From Nymphaea colorata (lineage: Eukaryota > Streptophyta > Magnoliopsida > Nymphaeales > Nymphaeaceae): 64,000 nt of DNA. Below the pieces are notes generated by a model that did no database searches, was not told where the DNA came from, and worked only from the letters and a program-made list of their open reading frames with translations. The DNA is taken from NCBI RefSeq assembly GCF_008831285.2, contig NC_045141.1:17966106-18030105 (forward strand). Reading direction: 5' to 3'. Below are positions 60,101-64,000 of this stretch, in pieces. Position 1 is the first letter of the stretch. Each line of letters begins with the position of its first letter. Position numbers and translations under genes: made by a program.

Positions 60101-63100
60101 ATTATTCCTGCTCACCCAAAACTATCTTGAAGTAAAACCAGCAATGATCAGAGTTCAAATGCCAAAATGAGAGAGCACTTGCAGACAAATGGTACCACAA
60201 ATTACATACGGATTTATAGCCTTTGGGAAAAGGATATGCATGTGTTTTCATGGTTCCTAGCCTAAGCACAAGGTCCTGGCTCACAATATCTGAATGCCCG
60301 AATAAGATTGTGTGAAATTTAAAAAGGTTCTGGCGGTTAATCTTGAACTGATTTCTCTCGAAAGTGACAGAAGAGCCGCTGCTTCCTTGGTGCTGGACCA
60401 TGAACATCACATCTACATGATTAGATTTTTGGGCTCTTCCACCACTCGGCAAGCTGCAGGTCCTCTTAAGTTGGATCTAAAGACATGGAACTGGACCAAG
60501 AACAAGTGCAACTCGATCCGGCGAACCATCCTGAAATTTGTCAAGGAAAGTCGGAGACAACAACCAAGAGTTACTTTGGCTGAAATAAGAAGAAGACAGA
60601 GAAATACTCATCGAAGTATAGATAAACACTGTTCGTTTTTGTTCATATATAGCTGCCCAAATAAGCAACAGTACTGTAGCTAAAAAAAAAAAATCCTCCA
60701 CAATTCTCCTTCTGCCCATAGTTTCATCCTGTTGCTGCAACCTATTTATAGCAGAGACGGCCATGACCTAATTGCAGCCGGCCAAACGGAAACGCCAAAC
60801 CGCTAGCAGTCAACATGTCTGGCTATACCTTACTTTATGGACATCATAGCAGCGTGGTGCAAGTGGCGCATGGAGAACTGCCAATAACTCAACGATTCCG
60901 TATGTATTATTGCCTGTTCTTTCTCGCTAGGGGATGATCACAAGTTGAGACTCGGCATGATTTCCTTTGTTGGCAGCATTTATCTTTTTATCTATGGTTC
61001 GATTTCAGCCATTGACATTTTTCGCTGTGGTGCAGCAGGTGGAGAGAATACAAACAAGAAGTAGGTGGAGGGTCCTGGTCAGAGACCAATACACCTAATG
61101 GTGGTGCTTCATTTCCAAGTTGTGCTTCTTCCGGCTATACATGGAGCCTGTACAGTTAATCTGTGTCCTGAACTGCTCTGTGCCTAAACTTGACAGCAAG
61201 AATAGGTACATGTACTTCCAATCAAACCAAAACTTAATTATTCTTACTTGTAATTTAATTGGCAATCATTCATGAATCAAGGGGTTTATCCATACATCAT
61301 TTTTACTTGACTTGCGTTCAAAATTGTTCTAGCTGTGTGATCTCCAGTTATGGTGTTTGATGTTGCGTCTTTTCCAACCCTAATTTTGCTACAAATCTTT
61401 CAGACAAACCTATCTATATATTTATTTAATCGAAAGGACAAGGGCACTAAAATGATCATGTAGTTATACTACTTTCTGATCTCATATTCTCTAAATTCTT
61501 ATTGTATGACTAATTTTCTGTACTAATGGATGTTTGATGAGCCGATGTGTCACACCTAATTTATAGTCACAGACAAAAGATAGAAAAACTATTGATTGTT
61601 GAACTATAATCACCACCTTTAGAATCATGTTATCTTATCCTCGAAAAGCTATTGGGTGTGGAAACTCGTGAAACCAAAGTCTACATTTCAAATATATAAG
61701 TAATAATAAACTATACGTATCTATATATGGGTTTGAAATGGGCCAACACTATATTGTGCTTTCCATCTCATTAGCAAGAGTGTGGATCTTAATTTAGTGG
61801 CATAATACATCAAGTGCCGCCTAACACATGCTTGGCTGTTGACCGAGAAGGAGAAGTTAGCAACTTTTTCTTCTTTCTTCATATTTTGAAGGCAAGAACG
61901 GCACTGCTGGATGGATAATGGAAAATCCAGTAGCTTTATATGATTAAATAACACATTAAGCAGTATGAAATTAAAAATTTTAATTTTCCAAGAGCAAAAT
62001 TGTAAAAAGAGAAAGGGGCAAACAATTAGGAGGGGTCACCATCATATCCTACTTGCATGAGCATATATTCTAAGATGGTGTGAACTTCAAGCACATTTTG
62101 CCCTTCTGGAAGTTCCACTATGCCTATTCAGAAAAGCAAGATGTCCACAATGGAAGTTTTTGTAAAGGAAAGAGTGACCAAATCTGTCACTTAATTATCT
62201 TTAATATGCACACTTGGTTAGGTAATTTTTGGCATATTGCACTTTGATGTGTCAACAAAGCAATATATAATCTGGGAATGACTCCTTCCAACTAAGGAAT
62301 GATCACTTTCCAGTAGAAAAGCATATCGTTCTGGCCTCATAAACTAAAGTGCTTGTGTGTGCCACAAGAAAGCCCTAAGAGGGCCCCAAAGTCATGCTGT
62401 TGATCGATCGTTTAAATTCTAAAACAAAGGAAGCATACCACTATCAGATCTGGCAGCAGTTAACCTCGAACAGTTATTGGACGATCGAGCTTCTTCCATT
62501 TCAAGGACTCAATAATTAATGGGCACACGCTTGACGTTGTTTGCATGTTCTCGCATTTGAAACTCCAAACAAGCAATATGGTCATTCCGCAATAATGAAT
62601 ACATGTCACTTCATTTTATTTTTGTTTAAAGAATTATGGCTGCACATGCTTTGTATCTCACAAAACTAAATATGTACATTAGAGATGGGGTTGAAATTGG
62701 ATCCAAAACAACAAAGAGGACCCTAACTAGACCGAACCTTATTTATTCGCGACTGTAGTTGGAAGTTTGGAAGACCCTTCAAATGAGCGTTTTACTGACG
62801 GGTATTGACACAAGGCTGTGGAACTTTATGGGGCCCTTTCCGGTAGGCGGAGGGAGGGGGGGGGGGCGCCTAGGCCATGGCCTCACCTTCGCCAATGAAA
62901 AAAAAAATTATATTAAAAAAAATAAATTTTTTAATTGCGCCATGTATTTTTTGGATTTGAATTCAATTTGGCCATACCCAGATCTAGAGGTTGGACTGTC
63001 GGCCCGCCCCTGATAAAAATCTTGGCTTCGCCCCTGCTTTCGGTTCGATGGCCAAACAATCTTCTTTGCCAGAGCTTGGAGGATTCGAAAGCAGACCTCA

Positions 63101-63881
63101 TAACAAATATTTTGCTAAAATCTAATCTGAACTTTTCTTTGGAAAAAAAAATTGCTATAATATAGTGGCACCACCTATGATCAACGGTGATTTCTCTTGA
63201 AATTGAAACAACTGACGCAAGAACGACGGCATGCAACGTTAACTTTATTCAGCCTAGAGCATTTGCTTTTCAGAATAACATGATAAAACCCAATATCTGA
63301 ACATCATTTTGGCTTCCTGTGATGAATGAAAAATGTGAGCCACTGTGGGGGATTAGCTGCTGCTGCCCCTTCATGAGGTTGGTTGCAGCCAAATTTGAAT
63401 ATAGAAGAAAAGGCATGAAGGGATTTAACAAGAAAAAAGGGGTACAAGATCGAACTAAGGCAACACATGTTTCTGCTTAAAATCCAGGGCTGATGAAATC
63501 CACGCTATGTGGGTCAAACATTGGAATTGAGGATAAATATTGAAAGTGTGCGTGATTGAATGTTGGAAAAATATTAGGTCCACCTTATGTATGTTCAGCG
63601 CAGTCGTAACTCAAGTAATAAAGCTAGATAAGCACGGACCGTGCTTTTACTTCAAAGTCGAGGGATAGAGATAGAATACGGCGTGGGAAATATTTCATTT
63701 CAAAAATTGAAAGCATTGAAGTTCATACCATAATCACAAAAAAAATGCGAAAAAACTATGAAGAAAAAACCGAGATAAATAAGTAAGCTGTTTAAAACTT
63801 TAAAAATGTGCTTAAGCAAACCATTAAAATGAAAAAATTGCCTTCTTTCTTTCCTTTATTCATTTTTAACATTTTTTAATG

Positions 63882-63883
<2 letters not shown>

Positions 63884-63912
<29 letters not shown>
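63884..63912. repeat. (AT)n microsatellite
   Basis: About 14 TA units near the right edge. Confidence 0.95.
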
Positions 63913-63915
<3 letters not shown>

Positions 63916-64000
63916 GTTCTCTGTATTATACCCAAAAAAAACCTAAAAAAAAATTTATGACGTATTACGGTTCATACCTGGATCCCGTTTGTTTAAGGTA

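Larger units (their letters stand above)
53940..64000. other. Intergenic DNA to the right edge, no recognised gene
   Basis: The first few hundred bases are the 3' flank of the AAA-ATPase gene. The stretch at 56.8-58.1 kb is GC-richer and promoter-like, but no gene was recognised there. Other open frames, including a 162-codon one at 55821-56309 (plus), have no known motif. From about 61.2 kb the DNA is AT-rich. Near 62.84-63.05 kb a GGGGGCGCC/GGCTTCGCCCCTG-type repeat remnant is visible. The window ends in AT-rich sequence with no gene. Confidence 0.45.

Overview
The window looks like nuclear DNA of a flowering plant. It has compact GC-rich exons in AT-rich flanks, GT-AG introns, many long CT/GA and AT dinucleotide runs, small non-autonomous DNA transposons, and proteins of typical plant families (a receptor-like kinase, a plastid-targeted aldolase, a BCS1-type AAA-ATPase). 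I see no bacterial, plastid or viral gene set. The very GC-rich intronless exons would fit a monocot or early-diverging angiosperm, but this is only an impression.

I support five protein-coding genes. From left to right: (1) a two-exon receptor-like kinase of the non-RD class on the minus strand, 3376-4875; (2) an intronless TIM23-type mitochondrial import channel subunit on the minus strand, 25515-26078; (3) an eight-exon MFSD5/MOT2-like major facilitator transporter on the minus strand, 30628-34222, whose second exon carries an extra G that breaks the frame as the sequence stands; (4) an intronless HpcH/HpaI aldolase with a plastid-type N-terminus on the minus strand, 44158-45213; (5) an intronless AAA-ATPase on the plus strand, 52542-53939, with a TATA box about 750 bases upstream. 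A single exon-like piece at 39857-40071 (minus) may be the last exon of an unrecognised or broken gene.

The rest is intergenic and repeat-rich. Clear elements are a 1157-bp PIF/Harbinger-type element (18860-20016, TAA duplications) with a near-perfect 66-base hairpin inside, a 373-bp element with an 8-bp target duplication (21006-21378), and a 432-bp element bounded by perfect 20-bp inverted repeats (15004-15435). Less certain are a 639-bp Harbinger-like element (35373-36011), three tRNA-derived (SINE-like) pieces, and a 0.8-kb cluster of AT runs and direct repeats (26.7-27.5 kb). No retrotransposon polymerase or transposase reading frame was recognised.

The genes do not form an operon or an obvious cluster. 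They are unrelated housekeeping, transport and signalling genes. I did not find a new multi-gene system. The most useful items to check are the transporter frameshift, the structure of the 19-kb element and the orphan exon.
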